DNA of 11,466 nucleotides from Fodinibacter sp038210185 (GTDB lineage Bacteria > Actinomycetota > Actinomycetes > Actinomycetales > Dermatophilaceae). This document shows positions 5,994 through 11,466 of this stretch, in pieces. Position 1 is the stretch's first letter. The number at the start of each line of letters is the position of its first letter. The DNA lies in NCBI GenBank assembly GCA_038210185.1, contig JBBQWX010000139.1:1-11466 (forward strand), written 5' to 3'. The notes under the pieces are model-generated. The model made no database searches, was not told where the DNA came from, and saw nothing but the letters and a program-made list of their open reading frames with translations. The position numbers were made by a program, and so were the translations under genes.

Positions 5994-6005
5994 GGCACTG
6001 GGGGC

Positions 6006-7670
6006 TCAGCCCCGTCGGAGCCGGCGCGTGACGGGCTCGAGCGCCGTGCCGATCTCACGGACCCCGAGGGCGTGGGCGACCCCCCAGGTGACGCCGAGCT
6101 GGATGACGCCGGCGACGCCCAGCACGACGGCGCCGGTGACGAACCCGCGCACGCCGCGGGTCTCGCCGAGGTCGGGCAGAAGAGTGGAGATCGCCCACGA
6201 GAGGGCGAGGGCGGTGACCAGTGCCGGCACCGCGAGCTTGAGGTAGACCGCCCCAGCGCCGCGCAACCCCAGGTGGCCGTGCCGACGGCGCAGTACGTAG
6301 AAACCGACCGACGCGGTGACCGCGTACGCAAGCACCTGCCCGACACTCAGGGTGAACGCCGTCAGGCGCGGCACCATCGTCGCGGCGACGAGGGCACCGA
6401 CCGTCGACAGGCTGGTCGAGACACACTGGAGGCGGAACGTCATCCAGGTCATCTGGTGGGCGTAGAAGATGCGGTCGTTGAGGTAGGTCCAGGCCATCGG
6501 GATGACCAGCCAGATCAGGCCGGCCAGCACCACGGCGACGGCCCGGGTGTCCTCGAGGGAGTTCTTGAAGAACAAGGTGGCGGCGACGTAGGGCGCGAGC
6601 ACCCCGACGAACACGACCCCGGGCACGAGGATGACCGACGGCATCCGCAGGCCCTGGTGGTGGTAGCGCATCACCTGGGCGGAGTCGCCGCGGCTGGCCG
6701 CCTCGGACAGCCGGGTGTAGAGCGCGGTGATGAGCGAGACCGTGACCAGCCCGTGCAGCAGCATGGCGATGAGCAGGGCGGGGGTGAAGGCAGCGAGCCC
6801 TGCCACCGGGTCGCCGGCGGCCTTACCGAGATCGGTCGCGCGGGTCAGTACCCGCGAGGTGACGACGAGTCCGAGCGAGCTGACCACGATGGAGCCGAAG
6901 GTCCACTTCGCGACGGTGCTGACCTCGCCCAGTCCGTGTCCACGGATACCCCACACCGGGCGGTAGCGGAAGCCGATCCGCCGCAGCGGGACGACCAGGG
7001 CCAGCGCCTGTACCGCGATCGACAGGGTCGCCGACCCCGCCAGGATGGCGATCATCTCGGGGGTCCAGTCGGCCGGGGCGGCCGACGTGGGGAAGCCGGC
7101 CCGCTGGAACCAGACCAGCCCGGCGATGGCGACGATGTTGGCGAGCGCCGGCGCCCACATGTAGCCGGCGAAGCGCCCGTGCGCGTTGAGCACCTGGCCC
7201 AGGATCGTGTAGAGACCGTAGAAGAAGATCTGTGGCAGGCAGACGACCGCGAAGACCGTCGCCAGGGCGAGCGCTGCCTCGTTGTCGACGTCGTAGAAGA
7301 TCCGCACGGCCAGTGGTGCGAGCAGCATCATGACCACCGTCGCCACCGCGAAGATCGCCAGCGAGATCGTGATGATCCGGTTGACGAACTCGTCGCCGTC
7401 GGGCCGCAGCCTGGCCCGCACGATCTGCGGCACGAAGATCGCGTTGACGGCGCCGCCGGCGATGAGCAGGTAGAAGGTGTTCGGCAGGGAGTTGGCGGCG
7501 GTGAACCCGTCGGCGGCGTAGCCGGTGGTGCCGATGACACCGGTGAGCAGGGCCGCCCGCACCAGCCCGAGCATCCGGCTGACCAGGGTGCCCGAGGCCA
7601 TGATCGCCCCGGCCCGCCCGATGCTCGGCTGGGGTGCCCCGGGCGTGGAGGCGGGGGGGTCGGTCGTCAT
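6006..7670 (-). CDS. murJ: Lipid II flippase MurJ (MviN)
   Basis: MOP-superfamily inner-membrane transporter of 554 residues that flips the peptidoglycan precursor lipid II to the outer face of the membrane. The N-terminus carries the family signature ASGTLVSRMLGLVRAALLTG, whose Arg32 and Arg38 correspond to the conserved arginines of the first helix. It is followed by DGFTAANSLPNTFY and GGAVNAIFVPQIVRA; hydrophobic segments continue to near residue 540, consistent with 14 helices. The ATG at 7670 is chosen over an upstream start at 7796, which would overlap the end of the Nudix gene by about 100 bp and encode proline/arginine-rich shadow sequence. The ribosome-binding site is weak (GGAAG, about 11 nt away). 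Unlike mycobacterial MviN it ends right after the last helix (RRLRRG), and the pseudokinase is a separate gene 90 nt downstream. Confidence 0.95.
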   Translation of the reverse strand: MTTDPPASTPGAPQPSIGRAGAIMASGTLVSRMLGLVRAALLTGVIGTTGYAADGFTAANSLPNTFYLLIAGGAVNAIFVPQIVRARLRPDGDEFVNRIITISLAIFAVATVVMMLLAPLAVRIFYDVDNEAALALATVFAVVCLPQIFFYGLYTILGQVLNAHGRFAGYMWAPALANIVAIAGLVWFQRAGFPTSAAPADWTPEMIAILAGSATLSIAVQALALVVPLRRIGFRYRPVWGIRGHGLGEVSTVAKWTFGSIVVSSLGLVVTSRVLTRATDLGKAAGDPVAGLAAFTPALLIAMLLHGLVTVSLITALYTRLSEAASRGDSAQVMRYHHQGLRMPSVILVPGVVFVGVLAPYVAATLFFKNSLEDTRAVAVVLAGLIWLVIPMAWTYLNDRIFYAHQMTWMTFRLQCVSTSLSTVGALVAATMVPRLTAFTLSVGQVLAYAVTASVGFYVLRRRHGHLGLRGAGAVYLKLAVPALVTALALSWAISTLLPDLGETRGVRGFVTGAVVLGVAGVIQLGVTWGVAHALGVREIGTALEPVTRRLRRG

Positions 7671-7699
7671 CGGGGAGGGGTCTTCCGGGGGAGGGAGGC

Positions 7700-8188
7700 T
7701 CAGGCGTCGCCCGCGAGCCGCTGCCACGCGACCCGTGCGATGCGCCGCTCGTTCGGGAAGGTCAGGTGGCGGTGGGCGTCGCGCAAGGGTAGCCACGCGA
7801 CGTCGATCGCCTCGTGGTCGGGGTCGTTCTCGATGGTGAGGTGCCCGCCGACCGCCTCGAGCAGGTAGTGGTGCACGTACTTGTGGATGCGGCGCTCACC
7901 GGCGGCGAACCAGTAGTCGATGGTGCCCAGCTCGATGAGCACCCGGCCCTCGATGCCGGTCTCCTCGGCCACCTCGCGAGCGGCGGTCTGGGGCAGCGTC
8001 TCCTCACCCTCGATGTGCCCCTTGGGCAGGCACCACTCGACGCGTCCGGCACGGTTGCGGCGGGCGATGACGGCGATTCTCGCCTCGCCCTCGAACACGT
8101 CGACGACCACCCCACCGGCGCTGCGCTCCTCGACCGCCGGGAGCCGCCGGGGGGTCACCCCGGGCGGGTCTGCGGCGACGTGGCTCAT
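7700..8188 (-). CDS. Nudix hydrolase (MutT4-like position)
   Basis: Cytosolic Nudix-family pyrophosphohydrolase of 162 residues that cleaves a nucleoside diphosphate linked to some group X; the substrate cannot be told from sequence. The Nudix box is complete (residues 57-79: G-x5-E-x7-REVAEETGI), preceded by WCLPKG. It sits divergent to pcnA and upstream of murJ, as mutT4 (Rv3908) does in mycobacteria. The ATG at 8188 begins MSHVAADPPG. A longer open reading to 8290 exists but would run through the promoter region and into pcnA. No Shine-Dalgarno sequence precedes the ATG; instead TACAGT (8200-8195) ends 6 nt before it, so the mRNA may be leaderless. murJ starts 29 nt after the stop, suggesting one transcript. 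Confidence 0.92.
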   Translation of the reverse strand: MSHVAADPPGVTPRRLPAVEERSAGGVVVDVFEGEARIAVIARRNRAGRVEWCLPKGHIEGEETLPQTAAREVAEETGIEGRVLIELGTIDYWFAAGERRIHKYVHHYLLEAVGGHLTIENDPDHEAIDVAWLPLRDAHRHLTFPNERRIARVAWQRLAGDA

Positions 8189-8191
8189 CCG

Positions 8192-8211
8192 GTCACTGTA
8201 ACCAGTGTGAC
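8192..8211. promoter_or_regulatory. Imperfect palindrome over the Nudix promoter
   Basis: GTCAC (8192-8196) and GTGAC (8207-8211) are inverted arms, and inside them CACTG (8194-8198) and CAGTG (8203-8207) form a second, overlapping inverted pair. The palindrome covers the proposed -10 element of the Nudix gene and lies in the only intergenic space shared with divergent pcnA, so it is a reasonable operator candidate. No known regulator motif is claimed. Confidence 0.35.
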
Positions 8212-8223
8212 GAGGGGTGGTCG
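8195..8223 (-). promoter_or_regulatory. Candidate promoter, possibly leaderless, for the Nudix-murJ transcript
   Basis: On the minus strand TACAGT (8200-8195) fits a TANNNT -10 element and is followed by 6 nt and then the ATG at 8188, so the transcription start would fall on or near the A of the start codon. Seventeen nt upstream is a weak -35-like CGACCA (8223-8218). Leaderless genes are common in Actinobacteria. The absence of a Shine-Dalgarno sequence supports this reading. Confidence 0.4.
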
Positions 8224-8243
8224 GTGACCGCGCGCTTCCGCGC

Positions 8244-8274
8244 GACCACGGCGGGGTCGCAGGCGGCATACCCT
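8244..8274 (+). promoter_or_regulatory. Candidate promoter, possibly leaderless, for pcnA
   Basis: TACCCT (8269-8274) fits a TANNNT -10 element and lies 8 nt before the GTG at 8283, with a weak -35-like CGACCA (8244-8249) 19 nt upstream. No convincing Shine-Dalgarno sequence is seen before the GTG, so a leaderless or near-leaderless mRNA is plausible. Confidence 0.3.
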
Positions 8275-8282
8275 TGGTCCTC

Positions 8283-9749
8283 GTGTCCACCCGTCAGCCA
8301 CCCGCCGCCCTGTTGCGCCGGGCGGTCGCCCACCTGGCGTCCGACCTGCCACTGCTCACCGACCTCGGGGAGCGGTTCGCGGCGGTGGGTCACGACCTCG
8401 CGCTCGTCGGCGGACCGGTGCGTGACGCCCTGCTCGGCCGCACCTCGACCGACCTCGACTTCACCACCTCGGCCCGCCCGGACGTCACCGAGACCGTGCT
8501 CAAGGCCTGGGGCAACGCGACCTGGGACATGGGGCGCGCCTTCGGCACGATCGGTGCCCGCCGGGGCAGCACGACGGTGGAGGTCACGACCTACCGCGCC
8601 GATGCCTACGACGGGCAGACCCGCAAGCCGGTCGTGGCCTTCGGCGACTCCCTCGACGACGACCTGCTGAGGCGCGACTTCACCGTCAACGCGATGGCGC
8701 TGCGGCTGCCCGACCTCACCTTCGTCGACCCCCACGGCGGGCTGGTCGACCTCGACGCCGGCCTGTTGCGCACGCCGTCGGCGCCCGAGGTGTCGTTCGG
8801 CGACGACCCGCTGAGGATGATGCGCGCCGCCCGGTTCGTCGCGCAGCTGGGATTCGTGCCCGCACCCGAGGTCCACGCCGCGATGCGCGAGATGGCGGCG
8901 ACCATCGAGATCGTGTCGGCGGAACGGGTGCGCGACGAGCTGGTCAAGCTGCTGCTGGCGCCCCACCCCCGGGCCGGGCTGGGGCTGCTGTGCGCCAGCG
9001 GGCTCGCGACGCACGTCATCCCCGAACTGCCGGCCCTGCAGCTCGAGGTCGACGAGCACCACCGGCACAAGGACGTCTATCAGCACTCGATGACGGTGCT
9101 CGAGCAGGCCATCGACCTCGAGGGCCCGCGCGGCGGCCCGGCGGAGTCGGTGCCCGGCCCCGACCTCGTGCTGCGCCTGGCGGCGCTCCTGCACGACGTC
9201 GGCAAGCCCGCGACCCGGCGGTTCGAGGGTGGCGGAGCCGTCTCATTCCACCACCACGAGGTCGTCGGCGCCAAGCTCGTCTCCCGGCGGCTGAAGGCCC
9301 TGCGCTTCGACAAGGAGACGACCAGGGCGGTGGCGCGGCTGGTCGAGCTGCACCTGCGCTTCCACGGCTACGGCGAGGGCCAGTGGACCGACTCCGCCGT
9401 GCGCCGTTACGTCACTGATGCCGGCCCCCTCCTCCCGCGGCTGCACCGCCTCACCCGTGCCGACTGCACGACCCGCAACGTGCGCAAGGCCCGCCGGCTG
9501 GCGGCCACCTACGACGACCTCGAGACCCGGATCGAGGCCCTGCTCGAGCTCGAGGAGCTCAAGGCGGTGCGCCCCGAGCTGGACGGTCACGAGATCGCGA
9601 CCGTGCTCGGCATCGCGCCCGGGCCGGTGCTGGGTCGCGCCTACCAGCACCTGCTCGCGGTGCGGATGGACGAGGGACCGATCGGCAAGGATTCCGCCCG
9701 TGAGCGCCTGCTCAGCTGGTGGGCCGAGCAGCCGGAGTCAGCCGGCTGA
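8283..9749 (+). CDS. pcnA: CCA tRNA nucleotidyltransferase (PcnA family)
   Basis: Cytosolic class II nucleotidyltransferase of 488 residues that adds or repairs the 3' CCA end of tRNA. Motifs: LVGGPVRDALLGR (41-53) with the metal-binding DLD (57-59), RRDFTVNAMA (130-139), the RNA-binding-region motif DDPLRMMRAARF (174-185), and a C-terminal HD domain with H268 and the HD pair 304-305 in ALLHDVGKPATR plus HHHE (323-326). The HD domain could give phosphatase or phosphodiesterase activity, as in other bacterial CCA enzymes. GTG at 8283 is preferred: the more distal GTG at 8217 adds 22 residues of shadow-like composition that cover the intergenic promoter region. In Actinobacteria the gene is commonly called pcnA although its product is the CCA enzyme. 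It is divergent from the Nudix gene. Confidence 0.95.
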   Translation: MSTRQPPAALLRRAVAHLASDLPLLTDLGERFAAVGHDLALVGGPVRDALLGRTSTDLDFTTSARPDVTETVLKAWGNATWDMGRAFGTIGARRGSTTVEVTTYRADAYDGQTRKPVVAFGDSLDDDLLRRDFTVNAMALRLPDLTFVDPHGGLVDLDAGLLRTPSAPEVSFGDDPLRMMRAARFVAQLGFVPAPEVHAAMREMAATIEIVSAERVRDELVKLLLAPHPRAGLGLLCASGLATHVIPELPALQLEVDEHHRHKDVYQHSMTVLEQAIDLEGPRGGPAESVPGPDLVLRLAALLHDVGKPATRRFEGGGAVSFHHHEVVGAKLVSRRLKALRFDKETTRAVARLVELHLRFHGYGEGQWTDSAVRRYVTDAGPLLPRLHRLTRADCTTRNVRKARRLAATYDDLETRIEALLELEELKAVRPELDGHEIATVLGIAPGPVLGRAYQHLLAVRMDEGPIGKDSARERLLSWWAEQPESAG

Positions 9750-9772
9750 CACGCCGAACGACGCAGGTGCCG

Positions 9773-9794
9773 CCGCGCCGACATCGGGGCGCGG
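9773..9794 (+). terminator. GC stem-loop after pcnA
   Basis: CCGCGCC (9773-9779) and GGCGCGG (9788-9794) form a 7-bp stem with an 8-nt loop, 23 nt after the pcnA stop codon. There is no U-tract, so it is a weak terminator candidate. Its position between pcnA and the next promoter is appropriate. Confidence 0.35.
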
Positions 9795-9830
9795 TAGCCT
9801 CGGCGCCGGTGGGCCCAGCGCCGTGACCGT

Positions 9831-9859
9831 TTGTCACCCATGCCCGTCAGCGCTACTGT
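9831..9859 (+). promoter_or_regulatory. Sigma-70-type promoter for the riboswitch-rpf transcript
   Basis: TTGTCA (9831-9836), a 17-nt spacer and TACTGT (9854-9859) make a good housekeeping promoter. Transcription would start near 9866, about 18 nt before the first riboswitch stem and about 240 nt before the rpf ATG. A GTGAC-N5-GTCAC palindrome (9823-9837) overlaps the -35 element and may be an operator. Confidence 0.6.
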
Positions 9860-9883
9860 CGCCGAGGCGCTGTCTTTTCTGGA

Positions 9884-10092
9884 TCGCGCCCCCGCCTGCG
9901 GTTATGCCTAGTCCTGTCACCGCTGCGGGTCCCATCGCACCACCGCACGGCAGGAGCGGGGGACCCACTTGTGGGGCCGTCCTTGGCACGCTGGAGGACG
10001 GTTCCTTGGGGTGAAGCCGAACCGCGACGTCTCCGTCGTGTGCCGGCCGGGCGACCTCAGCCCGAACCCGACAGCTCACCTCGTAGGCGCGA
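9884..10092 (+). ncRNA. c-di-AMP riboswitch (ydaO-yuaA type)
   Basis: The leader of the rpf gene contains the characteristic conserved blocks of the ydaO/c-di-AMP riboswitch in order: GGCAGGAGCGGGGGACCCA (9949-9967), CCTTGGGGTGAAGCCG (10004-10019) and CCCGAACCCGACAGCTCACC (10061-10080) followed by TCGTAGGC. A possible closing stem is TCGCGCC (9884-9890) with GGCGCGA (10086-10092), 7 perfect pairs; the exact 5' boundary is less certain than the core. In Streptomyces this riboswitch lies upstream of rpfA and cell-wall hydrolase genes and reduces expression when c-di-AMP is high. Here only 11 nt separate it from the ATG, with the ribosome-binding site directly adjacent. Confidence 0.9.
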
Positions 10093-10103
10093 GAGGGACA
10101 ACC

Positions 10104-10865
10104 ATGACTGTTTCGTCGACTCCCGGCCGGCGCCGATCCACCGAGCCGCTGCGAATCCTCTCCGAACTCGCCTCCGTTCTCGGACACGCCAGCGCCTCGG
10201 GCGCCCGGGTTGCCGCGACGGTCGGGGTGGCTGGTGGCCTGATGGTCACCGGTTCGGCGCTCTCGGCCCAGGCTGCGCCGGTGACCGCGACAGCCGCCGT
10301 TGCTCGGGTCGCAGCCGCCCCGGCAACGGCCACCGCAGCGGTCACCGCGTTGCCGTCGGCAGCCGCGCCGGCGTACCTCACGGTCACCCTGCGCCAGGGA
10401 AACCCGTACGTCAGCCAGAACAAGATCCTCCAAGCGCGCTTGAACGTCCTGGGCGCCTCACTCGCGGTGGACGGTTCCTTCGGCCCCAAGACCCTGGCGG
10501 CGGTCAAGAAGTTCCAGAGCTCCAAGCGACTGGAGGTCGATGGGGTCGTCGGGCCCATCACGCGAGGGGCCCTCGGCCTCAGTGCCCCGGCAGCCTCGAA
10601 GCCCACCAGCACCACCATCAACCTGGCACGAGCCGAGATGTGGGACCGGATCGCCGAGTGCGAGTCCGGTGGCCGGTGGAACATCAACACCGGCAACGGC
10701 TACTACGGCGGTCTGCAGTTCGACTACAACACGTGGTTGAGCGTCGACGGCGATGACTTCGCCCCGCGGGCCGACCAGGCGACGCGCGAGGAGCAGATCA
10801 CCATCGCGAACCGCCTCTACGCCCTGCGTGGCCTGCAGCCGTGGGCCTGCCGCGGCGTGGCGTAG
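10104..10865 (+). CDS. rpf: Resuscitation-promoting factor (secreted muralytic transglycosylase-like enzyme)
   Basis: Secreted protein of 253 residues that cleaves peptidoglycan and promotes growth resumption and cell-wall remodelling. Order: a long N-region with Arg residues, then a hydrophobic signal segment (about 35-53) ending AQAAP, with likely cleavage near residue 57; an Ala/Thr/Val-rich linker to about 90; a peptidoglycan_binding_1-type domain (about 97-158, with DGSFGPKTLAAVKKFQ and VDGVVGPITRGAL); and the Rpf catalytic domain (about 178-250). In IAECESGG the predicted catalytic Glu is E187, next to C186, which should form the family disulfide with C249 in PWAC; NTGNGYYGGLQF is typical. 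The ATG at 10104 has GAGGG 6 nt upstream; a longer open frame from 9969 is only riboswitch read-through. Expression is likely under c-di-AMP control. Confidence 0.95.
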   Translation: MTVSSTPGRRRSTEPLRILSELASVLGHASASGARVAATVGVAGGLMVTGSALSAQAAPVTATAAVARVAAAPATATAAVTALPSAAAPAYLTVTLRQGNPYVSQNKILQARLNVLGASLAVDGSFGPKTLAAVKKFQSSKRLEVDGVVGPITRGALGLSAPAASKPTSTTINLARAEMWDRIAECESGGRWNINTGNGYYGGLQFDYNTWLSVDGDDFAPRADQATREEQITIANRLYALRGLQPWACRGVA

Positions 10866-10896
10866 CCCCGCTCGGCCTCTCCTGCGAGAGCCGGGA

Positions 10897-10952
10897 ACGC
10901 AGAAGATCGGTCGGCACGCACGGATGTGCGCGTGCCGACCGATCTTCTGCGT
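10897..10952. terminator. Perfect 23-bp inverted repeat between convergent rpf and ino1 (bidirectional terminator or REP-like palindrome)
   Basis: Bases 10897-10919 and 10930-10952 are perfect reverse complements (23 bp) separated by a 10-nt loop. The hairpin lies 31 nt after the rpf stop and 30 nt after the ino1 stop, so it is centred in the convergent gap and could end both transcripts. No U-tract flanks it on either strand. That fits the U-less terminators often seen in actinobacteria, but a dispersed REP-like palindrome is also possible. Confidence 0.75.
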
Positions 10953-10982
10953 CGGGGCCCGGTCGAGCTCAGCCGACGTGGG

Positions 10983-11466
10983 TCAGCGCTCCTCCTCACC
11001 CCGGATGAAGGCCTCGAGCTTGGCGCGACCGAGGTCGTCGGGGCGCTGCTCCGGCGGGGACTTCATCAGGTAGGACGACGCCGACAGCAGGGCGCCGCCG
11101 ATGCCGCGGTCCTTGGCGATCTTCGCCGCACGGATGGCGTCGATGATGATGCCGGCCGAGTTCGGCGAGTCCCAGACCTCGAGCTTGTACTCCAGGTTGA
11201 GCGGCACGCCACCGAAGGCGCGACCCTCGAGGCGCACGTAGGCCCACTTGCGGTCGTCGAGCCACGCGACGTAGTCGGACGGGCCGATGTGCACGTTGCG
11301 GTCGTCGGTCTTGCCGGCCAGCGCCCCGGTGAGGTTCGAGGTGACCGACTGGGTCTTGGAGATCTTCTTGGACTCCAGGCGCTCGCGCTCGAGCATGTTC
11401 TTGAAGTCCATGTTGCCGCCGACGTTGAGCTGGTAGGTGCGGTCGAGCTGCACGCCGCGGTCCTCG
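10983..11466 (-). CDS. ino1: Myo-inositol-1-phosphate synthase, C-terminal part (cut by the window edge)
   Basis: NAD-dependent cytosolic enzyme that converts glucose-6-phosphate to inositol-1-phosphate, the first step toward phosphatidylinositol and, in Actinobacteria, mycothiol. Only the last 160 or so of the usual roughly 360 residues are present; the frame stays open to base 11466 (EDRG before VQLDRTYQLN), so the GTG at 11453 is internal and not a start. Family hallmarks seen are QLNVGGNMDFKNM, LERERLESKKISKTQSV, GPSDYVAWLDDRKWA, LEYKLEVWDSPNSAG and the C-terminal PPEQRPDDLGRAKLEAFI. It is convergent with rpf across the 23-bp hairpin. The call is secure; completeness and start cannot be judged here. 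Confidence 0.95.
   Translation of the reverse strand, partial: EDRGVQLDRTYQLNVGGNMDFKNMLERERLESKKISKTQSVTSNLTGALAGKTDDRNVHIGPSDYVAWLDDRKWAYVRLEGRAFGGVPLNLEYKLEVWDSPNSAGIIIDAIRAAKIAKDRGIGGALLSASSYLMKSPPEQRPDDLGRAKLEAFIRGEEER

Noticed and set aside
5915..6006. MurJ-pseudokinase fusion broken by a frameshift
   Set aside because: MurJ ends naturally after its last helix, the 90-nt gap has no homologous coding remnant, and the pseudokinase gene has its own strong ribosome-binding site, so separate genes are the simpler reading.
7671..7796. Longer MurJ start at 7796
   Set aside because: It would overlap the conserved C-terminal end of the Nudix gene and adds Pro/Arg-rich sequence absent from MurJ.
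5523..7868. 781-codon open frame on the plus strand
   Set aside because: It is antisense to the pseudokinase gene and murJ, both of which have clear family motifs. The translated product is low-complexity Asp/Arg/Gly/His with no recognisable fold.
8193..9194. 333-codon open frame on the minus strand
   Set aside because: It is antisense to the motif-rich N-terminal half of pcnA; composition is shadow-like.
9797..9868. 9-bp inverted repeat GCCTCGGCG / CGCCGAGGC flanking the rpf promoter
   Set aside because: The arms are about 55 nt apart and GC-only; chance occurrence is likely at this base composition.
9969..10103. 45-residue N-terminal extension of Rpf
   Set aside because: It is translation of the riboswitch core. 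The ATG at 10104 has a proper Shine-Dalgarno sequence and begins a plausible secretion signal.
1..11466. tRNA or rRNA genes, CRISPR arrays, insertion sequences, phage or attachment sites
   Set aside because: I saw no sequence pattern supporting any of these; the region is a conserved core chromosomal block.

Overview
The window is very GC-rich DNA with no mobile-element, phage or CRISPR signal. It matches a conserved, usually origin-proximal chromosomal block of Actinobacteria. Gene content and order follow the mycobacterial series pcnA - mutT4 - (Rv3909) - mviN - sigM - rsmA - trxB2 - trxC. A free-standing pseudokinase gene after murJ, together with codon and GC style, suggests a Micrococcales-type actinobacterium, perhaps of the Intrasporangiaceae/Dermatophilaceae kind. 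The taxonomic placement is inference.

Layout. Positions 90-8188 are minus strand and read right to left. A Nudix hydrolase (8188-7700) is followed by the lipid II flippase murJ (7670-6006), a membrane pseudokinase with an extracytoplasmic sugar-binding-like domain (5915-3798), the ECF sigma factor sigM (3781-3149), a candidate 29-residue microprotein (3152-3063), a membrane anti-sigma-like protein (3066-2215), a small polytopic membrane protein (2161-1625), trxB (1444-515) and trxA (413-90). The tRNA CCA-adding enzyme pcnA (8283-9749) is divergent from the Nudix gene. A 354-base non-coding stretch (9750-10103) holds a promoter and a c-di-AMP (ydaO-type) riboswitch that lead into a secreted resuscitation-promoting factor (10104-10865). 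A perfect 23-bp hairpin lies midway between rpf and the convergent, truncated myo-inositol-phosphate synthase gene ino1 (10983 to the window end).

Themes. Three parts of cell-envelope and redox physiology are linked here. MurJ plus the pseudokinase controls lipid II export. The Rpf muralytic enzyme under c-di-AMP control remodels peptidoglycan. The SigM/anti-sigma pair and the thioredoxin system handle stress, and trxBA is preceded by a good match to a SigR/SigH-type promoter (GGGAAC-N18-GTT). Ino1 supplies inositol for phosphatidylinositol and probably mycothiol.

Most notable points: the sigM - microORF - anti-sigma junction with ATGA and GTGA overlaps; the riboswitch ending 11 nt before the rpf start codon; the apparent lack of the large Rv3909-like gene normally found between the Nudix gene and murJ; an extra membrane-protein gene between the anti-sigma gene and trxB; and paired, possibly leaderless promoters around a palindrome between the Nudix gene and pcnA. 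I did not find a wholly new defence or mobile system.
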